Shown here: in pieces, positions 1 through 5,193 of the stretch
How the letters are laid out: each line of letters opens with the position of its first letter
Numbering within the stretch: the stretch's first letter is position 1
NCBI GenBank assembly: GCA_050741915.1
Contig: JBOGEX010000094.1
Coordinates: 1 to 5,193 of the forward strand
Source: JACCTH01 sp050741915
Lineage (GTDB): Bacteria > Actinomycetota > Acidimicrobiia > Spongiisociales > ZC4RG35
DNA length: 5,193 nucleotides
Direction of reading: 5' to 3'
The notes under the pieces: generated by a model
The model's database searches: none
Seen by the model: only the letters and a program-made list of their open reading frames with translations
What the model was told of the DNA's origin: nothing
Position numbers and translations under genes: made by a program

Positions 1-618
1 GTCCTATTCGTCGACGCCCTGGTCGACACCTATCCCGACCCGTGGTCCAGAACGCGACAGATATCCCGTCCCGATGGCCTCGATGTCGAATTCCTGAGCG
101 AGCAAGGGACGGTTCTCTTCACCCGGCAGGTGGCGCTGGAGGCGAACACCGCCTTTCTAAGCCACTCCATCCAGAGCGGTTCCGAGACCGAACACCGCTG
201 GACGGTCTACCTGTGGCCGGCCTACAACATTCATTGGCGTGACGTCCAGCTCGACGGCAACGAGGTCTCGCTGGCTGTCGACTACCGCAACACCAGGGTC
301 GAAGTCACAATCGAGGTGCTGGAAGGGGAAGTGACCTACCTGCCGCGCGACGACCGGTTCGGTCTGCAAACGATCAGGTTGAGCGGCGTTTCGCCTCCAG
401 CCTTCCGATTCCGGGTGCTCGGACCAGGGCACGACGCCGATGAGGTCGGTCTCTTCGACGAGGCCTCGATCGTCTCCCGGTACGAGATCAGGGATGTGCT
501 GATCTGGAACGAGACGGGATGGCACGCCCGATTCGAGAGCTCCGGGTGCTTCATCCAGCAGGCCTCCACCATCAACCTCACCTGGTATTCCCTCAACGAC
601 CCGGCCTGCCTCGAGTAG
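1..618 (+). CDS. C-terminal part of an unrecognised, probably extracytoplasmic protein (5' truncated by window)
   Basis: The frame is open from the first base to the TAG at 616-618, giving 205 residues. A GTG at 130 could start a 162-residue protein, but the codons before it read as ordinary protein (LFVDALVDTYPDPW, GLDVEFLSEQGTVLF), so the gene very likely begins upstream of the window. No membrane segment is visible. The sequence is rich in short alternating hydrophobic stretches (EVSLAVDYRNTRVEVTIEVL, FRFRVLGPG), which suggests a beta-rich soluble domain. Two cysteines sit near the end (SSGCFIQQ and DPACLE, 20 residues apart) and could form a disulfide, which would fit an exported location. 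I do not recognise the family. A C-terminal domain of a larger membrane or secreted enzyme is one possibility. That it is coding is well supported; its function is unknown. Confidence 0.75.
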   Translation, partial: VLFVDALVDTYPDPWSRTRQISRPDGLDVEFLSEQGTVLFTRQVALEANTAFLSHSIQSGSETEHRWTVYLWPAYNIHWRDVQLDGNEVSLAVDYRNTRVEVTIEVLEGEVTYLPRDDRFGLQTIRLSGVSPPAFRFRVLGPGHDADEVGLFDEASIVSRYEIRDVLIWNETGWHARFESSGCFIQQASTINLTWYSLNDPACLE

Positions 619-932
619 AGGTCAACCCCATAGGCGGCGCGGGCGACGACGGCGGGCGGTGGCCTACGAAAGAGGCACGCAGCGACCATCCGTGATCGGT
701 GTCCGCGTATCCGAGATTCCCCGCAACCTCGCGAACTACCACCGCCCCGGGTGCATGAACACGAATTGGGTGTCCTCGAACGCCGGATCTAGGGCCCTCG
801 ATATCGACCGCCGTCGGACGCTTGTTCGCGCACACACAGCCGGCATTCTGCGCTTCCGTCCCCGGGCTCTTGAGCCTCTCCCTGGAGGCCAGCGGCTTGC
901 CTGGCGCCGATGCCTTCGGGACCGTGCTGTGC
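619..932. other. Gene-poor stretch, no supported feature
   Basis: About 310 bases between the end of the first gene and the lipoprotein remnant. Several frames are open on both strands, but their translations are arginine- and proline-rich with no family resemblance, as expected for shadow frames in GC-rich DNA. I see no tRNA, clear terminator hairpin or promoter. It may contain further unrecognisable decayed sequence, including the original 5' region of the cupredoxin-like gene. Confidence 0.5.
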
Positions 933-1146
933 ATGTCCCGAACTACGATCGTTGCGTTGCTGGTGGTGGCCTGTGGCGGTGCAGCGGCCCCGTCGTCCGA
1001 TCTTCCCAGGACGACTGAGCAGAACATCACCGTCACGATGGTCGAGTACCGCGACGCTCGCCGACGGCCAGACACCCTGACGGTGCGTGCTCCTCGGGAG
1101 GTTCATTGATGCCTCGGCGCCGATCCGTCACGACCAGAGGTCGTAA
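933..1146 (+). pseudogene. Cupredoxin-like lipoprotein remnant (frameshifted, truncated)
   Basis: From ATG 933 the frame reads MSRTTIVALLVVACGG, a short lipoprotein signal with a lipobox (LVVAC). A Ser/Pro/Thr linker follows, then ITVTMVEYR...PDTLTVRA..EVH before a stop at 1107-1109. The pattern 'ITVTMVEYxF.PDTLTVxAGxVxF' is typical of the first strands of small periplasmic or cell-surface cupredoxin-domain proteins. In the +1 frame, 1102-1146 continues as FIDASAPIRHD, which resembles the next cupredoxin segment ('...N.G.I.HE/D...') before TAA at 1144-1146. I infer a one-base frameshift near 1100-1105. The strand after VEYR is disturbed by arginines. The C-terminal copper loop (Cys/His/Met ligands) is absent, so a functional copper site cannot form. 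The ATG has no clear Shine-Dalgarno sequence and the true start may have been elsewhere. The family call is inferred from sequence pattern only. Confidence 0.55.
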
Positions 1147-1272
1147 GGCGAGGTCCATGAGCTAACCCCCTGTCGCCCTTGGGTGGCAGCGCTGCGTGAC
1201 CGGAGCCGTCAATGCGGTTTGGGGTACCTCTCGGAGGAGGGGGGATATGTCACCCAATCGATTGATCTGTGA
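1147..1272. other. Spacer between two broken genes
   Basis: A short stretch between the cupredoxin-like and monooxygenase remnants. It contains purine-rich runs (CGGAGGAGGGGGGA at 1232-1245) that resemble a Shine-Dalgarno sequence, but no convincing start codon with a recognisable protein follows. No other feature is seen. Confidence 0.35.
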
Positions 1273-1627
1273 TTGCGGGTGCGGCGTGATGATGCAGCCA
1301 TTCAGGCCCTCATAACCGCAAGTCGGAGTGTGGTCGGCAGCCACTACTCGAGCGGAGAGGCGCGGCACCGGTCCCCGTTCGGGTTATTGAAAAGAGACGG
1401 GGCAATGGTGACTGTCCGTCTATTCGTTCCGTCGAAGTTCGCGATCTTCGACGTGTTCCCGGATGACTCGGGCCGAACAGCGCGCCCGTCGGGCAAGGTC
1501 GCCGAGGCGCTAATGGGGCTAGCTGGCGAACTCTTCGCTTAGCCCTCCTGACATCCAGCAGATCGATGTGATCGCGGCGAAACTTCCTCATCAGCGGTCG
1601 ACTGTCCTCACCGCCAATGTGAGCTGA
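1273..1627 (+). pseudogene. ABM-domain (YgiN/quinol-monooxygenase type) C-terminal half, frameshifted
   Basis: The recognisable part begins near 1402. The frame reads GAMVTVRLFVPSKFAIFDVF, then PDDSGR and SGKVAEALMGLAGELFA, and stops at TAG 1540-1542. This matches the second half of small antibiotic-biosynthesis-monooxygenase (dimeric alpha/beta barrel) proteins, which typically read '...FxIFDxFPDEAGRxAHLxGxVAxALMxxAxELLA'. Just after the stop, in the +1 frame (1541 on), the protein resumes as SPPDIQQIDVIAAKLP, the normal C-terminal strand of this family. One extra base around 1537-1541 therefore explains the break. The N-terminal half of the roughly 95-residue family is not visible in frame 1, where 1273-1400 reads as unrelated sequence. 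The piece VIEK in another frame near 1385 may be a trace of it. Also, ARPSG replaces the usual conserved 'AHLSG'. A non-functional remnant is very likely. Confidence 0.7.
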
Positions 1628-1943
1628 GACATTTCCCAGCGAAGTTGCCGAAAGACCCTGACTTGAAAGTCCTGTGTTGAAGCGCCAGCCAAGGATGCTC
1701 GCGGAGGCGCCGATACAGCGCTCTGCGAATGAAGGCTACGCGCCAAGATCGGGTGCTCGATCGGAGAACTGTTGAGTCGGGTCGGCATCCGACGAAGCCG
1801 AGACCTCACTGGTTTTCCCCAAGGAGCAGCAGCTTAATCCGGGGACCGTGAGGCTCCCAAGTCACTCGGAAGCAGGTGGGTGCCACGCGTCGACCGGCGA
1901 GCGTAGAGCAGCATTGCGATTGACGACACCCTACGCCTCGCTA
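1628..1943. other. Intergenic stretch with no recognisable gene
   Basis: About 315 bases. Short open frames exist on both strands (for example - strand 1591-1809) but have no recognisable motif, no good ribosome-binding site and a composition like shadow frames. No RNA gene or terminator could be supported. Confidence 0.45.
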
Positions 1944-1961
1944 CTAGCCAGGTCCACCAGC

Positions 1962-1981
1962 CCGGACGGCTTTTTGTCCGG
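1962..1981. repeat. Inverted repeat CCGGAC/GTCCGG with T-rich loop
   Basis: Perfect 6-bp arms CCGGAC (1962-1967) and GTCCGG (1976-1981) surround the 8-nt loop GGCTTTTT. The T run is inside the loop rather than after the stem, so it is not a standard intrinsic terminator on either strand. It falls in the tail of the decayed - strand gene and may be chance. Confidence 0.4.
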
Positions 1982-2132
1982 TGCCGATGGAGGTCGTGTG
2001 TGGGAAGGCCTTACGGATCTCTTGTCCAGGGTCGAACGAGGCTGAACTAGGGAACGGAACCAAGGCCATCGTCCGAGTATGTCATAGCCACCTCACGCCG
2101 GTAGACGCGGCGCTCGGCCCGTGGGAGGTTGA

Positions 2133-2160
2133 CCGGTATCACATCGATGTGCGATACCGG
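2133..2160. repeat. 28-bp near-perfect palindrome around CACATCGATGTG
   Basis: The outer arms CCGGTATC (2133-2140) and GATACCGG (2153-2160) are exact complements. Between them ACATCGATGT (2141-2150) is itself a perfect palindrome, or CACATCGATGTG when one flanking base on each side is included. Only a 2-base offset (GC at 2151-2152) breaks full symmetry. It lies inside the decayed - strand gene, where it would encode VSHIDVIPV, so it may be a coincidence of coding. Operator-like dyads have this form, but there is no intact gene directly beside it to regulate. Confidence 0.5.
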
Positions 2161-2365
2161 CCGGGCTTGACTATCAAGAGAGCCTGCCGGGTATATCGCA
2201 ACCAAGCCGTCCAGATCCGACGGATTGAAGCCTGAGCTGTCGGGAACGTCGACCCGGGCTGTGATGATTGCAGTCACCTTCGATCTCGACCTCGACGGTG
2301 AACCCGGGCATCTTGGCGGCGACCGGACTGGCGGCCAGGATCAGCCACGCGGGGCGAAAGCCGCG

Positions 2366-2537
2366 TCAACGAGTAGCCGGCGAACGGTCCTCCAAAGCCC
2401 TACCACCGCTCCCATACACCGACCATCGACTGAGAGTTCCGATATCACTGGCCCATTTTGTATTTGGGTTTTGGCGTGCCCCTTCCAACCACCCTCGTCA
2501 TGCCACTGTGCCGAAAGGACTCCGGATCATCAGTCTT
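2366..2537. other. Region downstream of the kinase gene
   Basis: This is the 3' side of the kinase gene on the - strand, leading into the decayed secreted-protein gene about 120-170 bases away. I looked for a GC-rich hairpin followed by a T run on the - strand and did not find a convincing one. Read-through from the kinase into the former gene is therefore possible. Confidence 0.4.
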
Positions 2538-3809
2538 TCAGAGGGTCTGTGCGGGCCTGTTGCGGTTCTGGGCGAGGCGTTGTAGTCGGGCTCGGGCGTG
2601 GAGGTCGGCGACGGCGGGGTCTGGGGTGGCGGGATGGGCTGGAAGTTGGAGTGCGGCGATATTACCGGATGGGTCGCCGTGGAAGATCACGTTTCCGCCC
2701 ATGGCTCGGGCGAGGATGCTTGATACGGTGAGACCGATACCCCGCCCTGGGATGGTCTGGGTGTAAGGAGCCCGATAGTAGGGCTCGAAGATGCGTTGCT
2801 GTTCGGTGGGGTCGAGTGGCGGTCCGTCGTCGTGGACGTAGAAGTTGATGGTGTCTCTTTCTTGTTTGGTGGACAAGAGGATGTGGGGTCCACCATGTTC
2901 GGTAGCGTTGCTGATTAGATGCCGGATGATCTGGCGGACCCGGGTCCGGTCGCCGATGACGACACCGTGGACGTCGGCGTAGGTCAGCTTCTCGACTGCT
3001 TGGGGGAGGCCTTCTAGTACCAGGTCGACTTCGGCGCGGAGGCTGACTGGGCGCAGCAGAATTTGGAGGCTGTCGGCGGCCGATCGTGCCACCACGATGA
3101 GGTCGTCGACTCCGTCGGACATTTCCCAAGCGCGCCGGGCGACGATATAGGCGTACTCCTGTTGGGGGCTGGTGTCGATGTCGGCGACGAGGAGTTGTGC
3201 GAATCCGACCACCGCGGTGAGAGGGGTCCTCAAGTTGTGGGCCACGGCCGACACGAACTGATCCATCTCGTGACGGAGTTGTTCTCGACGGGCCAACAGG
3301 TTGCGTATCGACCGGTAGCTGGCCGCCGACATGACCAGGGCAGTCCCGACGATGGCCAAGCCCATTCCAGGGGTTCCCGGGAGAGAAATCGGATGATCGG
3401 GGATCCCCAACCCCAAGAGCAGGGGATCAGCCGCAGCCGCCATGAGGACTAGAGCGACGAACAGCCACATCCGGCGGAGGTTTTCGATCAACAACACGCC
3501 GGCTCCGAGGACCCCGATTAGGACCGCATCGAGAGCCAGCGCCAATTGCCCGTCGATGAAGGGGGCGATAGCTCCGATCAGTATCGGCACCGCCACCAGG
3601 AAGGGCAGGGACTGTCGCACGTCCCGGATATAGGCGATGGCGGCCGCTGCTCCGAGAAGGACGCTCAAGCAGCCGACGACCATTGAGGAGGTCACACCAA
3701 TCCTTGAGGAGAGAAGGATCAGCAACAAACCCAGAAGCAGGCCACCGCCCGCGGTGAACGCCAGAACCAGCCGATGTACACCAATCGTCCAGCGGTACGG
3801 CCTGACCAT
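2538..3809 (-). CDS. Membrane-bound sensor histidine kinase (orphan in this window)
   Basis: A 423-residue protein. The N-terminal 165 residues form about six hydrophobic segments (roughly 14-34, 39-61, 69-87, 89-108, 114-134, 147-164) with very short loops, so sensing is probably within the membrane. A short linker (ARREQLRHEMDQ) leads to the HisKA dimerisation domain with SAVAHNLRTPLTAVVGFAQL; His191 is the expected autophosphorylation site. The HATPase_c domain follows: N-box RQIIRHLISNATEHG (Asn301), G1 HDDGPPLD (Asp327, Gly329), F-box RIFEPYYR (from 340), G2 GRGIGLTVSS (355-364). The residue after His191 is Asn, where Glu or Asp is usual. The second G1 glycine is Pro331, and the first N-box Asn is replaced by His297. 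The last ~30 residues are an Arg/Gln/Ala-rich tail. By family it would autophosphorylate using ATP and pass phosphate to a response regulator, but none is visible nearby. ATG 3809 is preceded by GGAGG with 6-nt spacing. Confidence 0.93.
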   Translation of the reverse strand: MVRPYRWTIGVHRLVLAFTAGGGLLLGLLLILLSSRIGVTSSMVVGCLSVLLGAAAAIAYIRDVRQSLPFLVAVPILIGAIAPFIDGQLALALDAVLIGVLGAGVLLIENLRRMWLFVALVLMAAAADPLLLGLGIPDHPISLPGTPGMGLAIVGTALVMSAASYRSIRNLLARREQLRHEMDQFVSAVAHNLRTPLTAVVGFAQLLVADIDTSPQQEYAYIVARRAWEMSDGVDDLIVVARSAADSLQILLRPVSLRAEVDLVLEGLPQAVEKLTYADVHGVVIGDRTRVRQIIRHLISNATEHGGPHILLSTKQERDTINFYVHDDGPPLDPTEQQRIFEPYYRAPYTQTIPGRGIGLTVSSILARAMGGNVIFHGDPSGNIAALQLPAHPATPDPAVADLHARARLQRLAQNRNRPAQTL

Positions 3810-3815
3810 GACGGT

Positions 3816-3820
3816 CCTCC
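3816..3820 (-). promoter_or_regulatory. Shine-Dalgarno site of the histidine kinase
   Basis: On the - strand the sequence reads GGAGGACCGTCATG. GGAGG lies 6 bases before the ATG whose first base is 3809. This is a near-ideal ribosome-binding site and fixes the kinase start. Confidence 0.8.
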
Positions 3821-3829
3821 AATCAGATA

Positions 3830-3835
3830 TCTATA
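3830..3835 (-). promoter_or_regulatory. Possible -10 element (TATAGA) before the kinase gene
   Basis: The - strand upstream of the ribosome-binding site contains the AT-rich GATATAGATATC, unusual in this GC-rich window. TATAGA resembles a -10 hexamer about 20 bases before the start codon. A matching -35 hexamer is not evident (TTCCCG at 18 bp spacing is poor). If it is real, the untranslated leader would be very short. Weak call. Confidence 0.25.
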
Positions 3836-3861
3836 TCGTCATCGTCGACTAGGCGGGAAAC

Positions 3862-3897
3862 CTTGAACTCGCCACTTGTTGGCGAGTCCCAAGTGGC
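3862..3897. repeat. Two overlapping, mutually exclusive inverted repeats upstream of the kinase
   Basis: The first dyad is ACTCGCC (3867-3873) with GGCGAGT (3881-3887), a perfect 7-bp stem with a 7-nt loop, extended by CTTG (3862-3865) with CAAG (3890-3893) across a small internal bulge. The second dyad is GCCACTT (3871-3877) with AAGTGGC (3891-3897), also a perfect 7 bp. They share bases, so only one can form at a time. The cluster lies 53-88 bases before the kinase ATG on the - strand and upstream of the possible -10. It could therefore be an operator for the kinase, or a hairpin marking the end of a lost gene. No T run follows, so a classical terminator is not supported. Confidence 0.5.
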
Positions 3898-4317
3898 CGG
3901 CCCGTGGGCGGCCGCCAGCCCTCCTGCGGCTTCCGTTGGTGTAAACCGGTCAGCCAACCACAGTCATGTGAAATGGTGCGGTGCCGCTATCCAGGCAGCT
4001 GGGTCGGGGATGCTCGAAGACGTGGCGGACAGCGTCGTGACCTTCCCCCGCTTCTCAGGACACTCTGCTATCACCCAGCCGACAAAGACCGCGCTCTGTC
4101 AATTCGCCGAGCAGACCACACAACGACAGGGTCTCCATCAAACCCGGGACGATTCACGCCGGTCAGAGGCAGGACTTGGGAATACCTAATGTATGAAGTC
4201 GAGTATTGAACTTCGGGATTGTGAGATCGACTGCTCAAGGAGTGGGTTTGCCGGGATCGTGGCCCAAGGCAATCGAGCCTGCCTGGCCGCCGCCCAGCCT
4301 CGAGCTGATCGGATTGA
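3898..4317. other. Gene-poor stretch upstream of the kinase
   Basis: About 420 bases without a supported gene. Two overlapping + strand open frames (from 3863 and 3904, both ending near 4190-4209) have no recognisable motif, no ribosome-binding site and low-complexity shadow-like composition. A short 5-bp dyad GTTGG/CCAAC occurs near 3934-3957. No tRNA, terminator or promoter could be supported. Confidence 0.45.
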
Positions 4318-4557
4318 CGAGGTGGTCTCGACTCTGAAACCAGTCTTCACGAGGGCTCCGACTGGAGGCGTGGGTGCAAGAACGGGCATCAGTTTCTTAG
4401 GAATCCGAAAGTCTTGGAACCTGAACACCGAAGGTGGCGAGTTCGTCTCATCCGGCTGAATACGAAGTGGAACTCCAGCGATCTATGGTTGGACACGCTG
4501 ATCAATGCCCAGATGGTCGATGATGTCGAGACGATCCGTGGCAGGAGATGGCTGTAA
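4318..4557 (+). pseudogene. Unrecognised coding remnant without a start codon
   Basis: One frame is open for 79 codons from 4318 (just after stops at 4306 and 4315) to TAA 4555-4557, with no early ATG. Its second half reads like genuine protein: HQFLRNPKVLEPEHRRWRVR, then LIRLNTKWNSSDLWLDTLIN and AQMVDDVETIRGRRWL. The balanced Trp/Asn/Asp/Leu content differs from the Arg/Pro-rich shadows elsewhere in the window. A competing frame (4193-4459, starting MKSSIELRDCEID) overlaps its first half, and I cannot exclude it. I do not recognise the family. Proximity to the glycosyltransferase suggests, but does not show, a cell-surface polysaccharide context. It is probably the inside or end of a decayed gene. 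Confidence 0.35.
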
Positions 4558-4715
4558 TGAAACAGCTTCAACCGATGGCTCCCAACGTCAAGGCGGACGG
4601 TCTGGCGAACGGGGACGAGTTCCTCGCTGTCCGCGACTTCTACATGAGGGCGCCAGAGAAGGCCAGAACATGGCTCGGGTCGGGTGGCCGGCTACCTGCG
4701 GGTGCGATGACGTGA
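4548..4715 (+). CDS. Short unrecognised reading frame (55 residues), perhaps a gene fragment
   Basis: ATG 4548, with a second ATG at 4557, opens a frame to TGA 4713-4715. AGGAG at 4543-4547 touches the first ATG and lies 9 bases before the second, so MKQLQPMAPN from 4557 is the better start. The middle reads NGDEFLAVRDFYMRAPEKAR, plausible helical protein. It overlaps the end of the preceding remnant by a few bases, as translationally coupled genes do. There is no known domain. It could be a genuine small protein, or one frame-shifted piece of the decayed locus between 4318 and 4944. Confidence 0.3.
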   Translation: MAVMKQLQPMAPNVKADGLANGDEFLAVRDFYMRAPEKARTWLGSGGRLPAGAMT

Positions 4716-4944
4716 AGCGAAGCGACCTCCCTCCAACCAGGGCAAACCTGATCGGGACCGTAGTCTGGGCGGTCCTCTCAGCTTCTCGGCGGTGGTCAAC
4801 GGTGTCCTCTCTTGGCAGCGGGGAGACTCCTTTATCTTCTGGGCTAGCGCCGCCCAACTATTGGTCACGCTGGCCTTGGTGAGGTTGACTGTGGCGAGGT
4901 GGAGGAAACGGAGGTCGCACCTGTCCCTGGTCAAGCCGTCTTAG
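4711..4944 (+). pseudogene. Coding-like remnant with a C-terminal membrane segment
   Basis: A frame free of stops from 4711 (after TGA 4708-4710) to TAG 4942-4944. It reads GGPLSFSAVVNGVLSWQRGD, then a hydrophobic segment FIFWASAAQLLVTLALV followed by RLTVARWRKRR. A transmembrane helix followed by a positive cluster and GC-rich third codon positions give it a coding look, but there is no plausible start before GTG 4792. It overlaps the first 97 bases of the glycosyltransferase frame in a different frame. I cannot name it. It may be the end of a decayed membrane protein of the same locus. Confidence 0.3.
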
Positions 4945-5193
4945 CGACCGTCGCCGGAGGCTCGTTCGCCCGCACGGACCCGGCTCTGGTCTTGATCGGT
5001 GATCGGCCTGCGAAGCGGCCGTTGCTCCCAGATAACGTTTACTTGCTGGGTCTCAAGCCGCAGACCGACCTCGCCGCCTATCTCGCCCACACCGAGGTCG
5101 CCCTCATCCCCTTCACCGTCAACGAAACCACTCATGCCGTCAGCCCGCTCAAGGTCTTCGAATATCTGGCCATGGGAGTCCCGGTGGCGGCAC
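4848..5193 (+). CDS. GT4-like glycosyltransferase, C-terminal domain only (runs off window; N-terminal domain not visible)
   Basis: The frame is open from 4848, after stops at 4749, 4761 and 4845, to the window end. From about 4980 it reads PALVLIGDRP, LLPDNVYLLGLKPQTDLAAY, LAHTEVALIPF and SPLKVFEYLAMGVPVAA. This is the standard order for the C-terminal Rossmann domain of GT-B-fold glycosyltransferases (glycosyltransferases group 1, GT4-like): a 'VxLIG' strand, 'LPxNVxLLG', the 'LxxYLxxxDVxLIPF' segment and the 'SPLKxxEYLAxGxPV' motif that contacts the nucleotide sugar. Such enzymes transfer sugars in polysaccharide or glycolipid synthesis, usually at the inner face of the membrane. The first ~45 codons (4848-4980) are unlike the family and contain no good start codon. 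The N-terminal acceptor domain, normally 150-200 residues, is absent upstream in this frame. The gene is probably 5'-truncated or broken by frameshifts; the domain call is secure, intactness is not. Confidence 0.7.

Larger units (their letters stand above)
1944..2365 (-). pseudogene. Decayed gene for a small secreted beta-type protein, spread over three frames
   Basis: Reading the - strand from about 2350 downwards, one frame gives AWLILAASPVAA (the end of a Sec signal peptide) followed by KMPGFTVEVEIEG. Near 2275 the sense shifts frame and continues as VTAIITARVDVPDSSGF, NPSDLDGLVAIYPAGSLD, VSHIDVIPVNLPR and VYRREVAMTYSDDGLGSVP, stopping at 2047. From 2060 a third frame reads VPFPSSASFDPGQEIRKAFP and ends at TAG 1944-1946. 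The pieces join in order and resemble one continuous exported protein of about 130-140 residues. Two frameshifts are needed (near 2275 and near 2058). A further piece (VRRLLV, start codon at 2413-2415) may be the signal peptide's beginning, shifted once more. I do not recognise the family; an immunoglobulin-like or other beta-sandwich exported protein is my guess. It lies on the same strand as, and downstream of, the kinase gene. Confidence 0.55.

Noticed and set aside
130..618. GTG at 130 as the true start of the first gene
   Set aside because: The frame is open to the first base and the upstream codons look like protein, so the gene probably starts before the window.
593..1075. - strand open frame of 160 codons
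   Set aside because: It is antisense to both the end of the first gene and the cupredoxin-like remnant, has Arg/Pro/Gly-rich shadow composition and no recognisable motif.
1962..1981. Intrinsic terminator
   Set aside because: The T run lies in the loop rather than after the stem, and the stem is only 6 bp.
2225..2766. + strand open frames overlapping the kinase 3' end
   Set aside because: They are Gly/Arg-rich translations with no motif, antisense to the real kinase C-terminus and the decayed secreted-protein gene.
2662..3129. - strand open frame of 155 codons within the kinase region
   Set aside because: It is an out-of-frame shadow of the kinase on the same strand with very high Arg/Pro content.
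3063..3452. + strand open frame antisense to the kinase
   Set aside because: The length is explained by GC-rich third positions of the kinase on the other strand; no domain or ribosome-binding site is seen.
1..5193. tRNA, rRNA, CRISPR array or insertion sequence
   Set aside because: No GTTCRAATC-type T-loop, no rRNA-like block, no regularly spaced repeats and no transposase motif or terminal inverted repeats were found on either strand by eye.

Overview
The window is high-GC DNA (roughly 60% by eye), with GC-rich third codon positions in its one long gene. It is most consistent with an actinobacterial-type chromosome. The lipoprotein remnant, the histidine kinase and the glycosyltransferase fragment all look bacterial, but no marker fixes the taxon.

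Layout: (1) 1-618 (+) is the C-terminal part of an unrecognised, probably extracytoplasmic protein. (2) 619-2537 is about 1.9 kb with no intact gene but at least three recognisable broken ones: a cupredoxin-like lipoprotein remnant (+, 933-1146), the C-terminal half of an antibiotic-biosynthesis-monooxygenase-type (ABM) protein with a one-base frameshift (+, 1273-1627), and a secreted beta-type protein spread over three reading frames (-, 1944-2365). (3) 2538-3809 (-) is an intact 423-codon membrane histidine kinase with a good Shine-Dalgarno site and an inverted-repeat cluster upstream. (4) 3821-4317 has no convincing gene. (5) 4318-4944 (+) holds three short, mutually out-of-frame stretches that look like coding remains. 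(6) 4848-5193 (+) is the C-terminal nucleotide-sugar-binding domain of a GT4-like glycosyltransferase, cut by the window edge and without a visible N-terminal domain.

Working together: the kinase is the only complete gene, and no response regulator is visible beside it, so it is an orphan within this window. The broken genes on both sides suggest a chromosomal segment undergoing decay. The uninterrupted 423-codon kinase argues against simple indel-rich sequencing as the whole explanation, though that must be excluded. I see no mobile element, CRISPR array, tRNA or rRNA. I found no convincing new multi-gene system; the most noteworthy signals are the set of broken genes, the atypical kinase motifs and the overlapping inverted repeats in front of the kinase.
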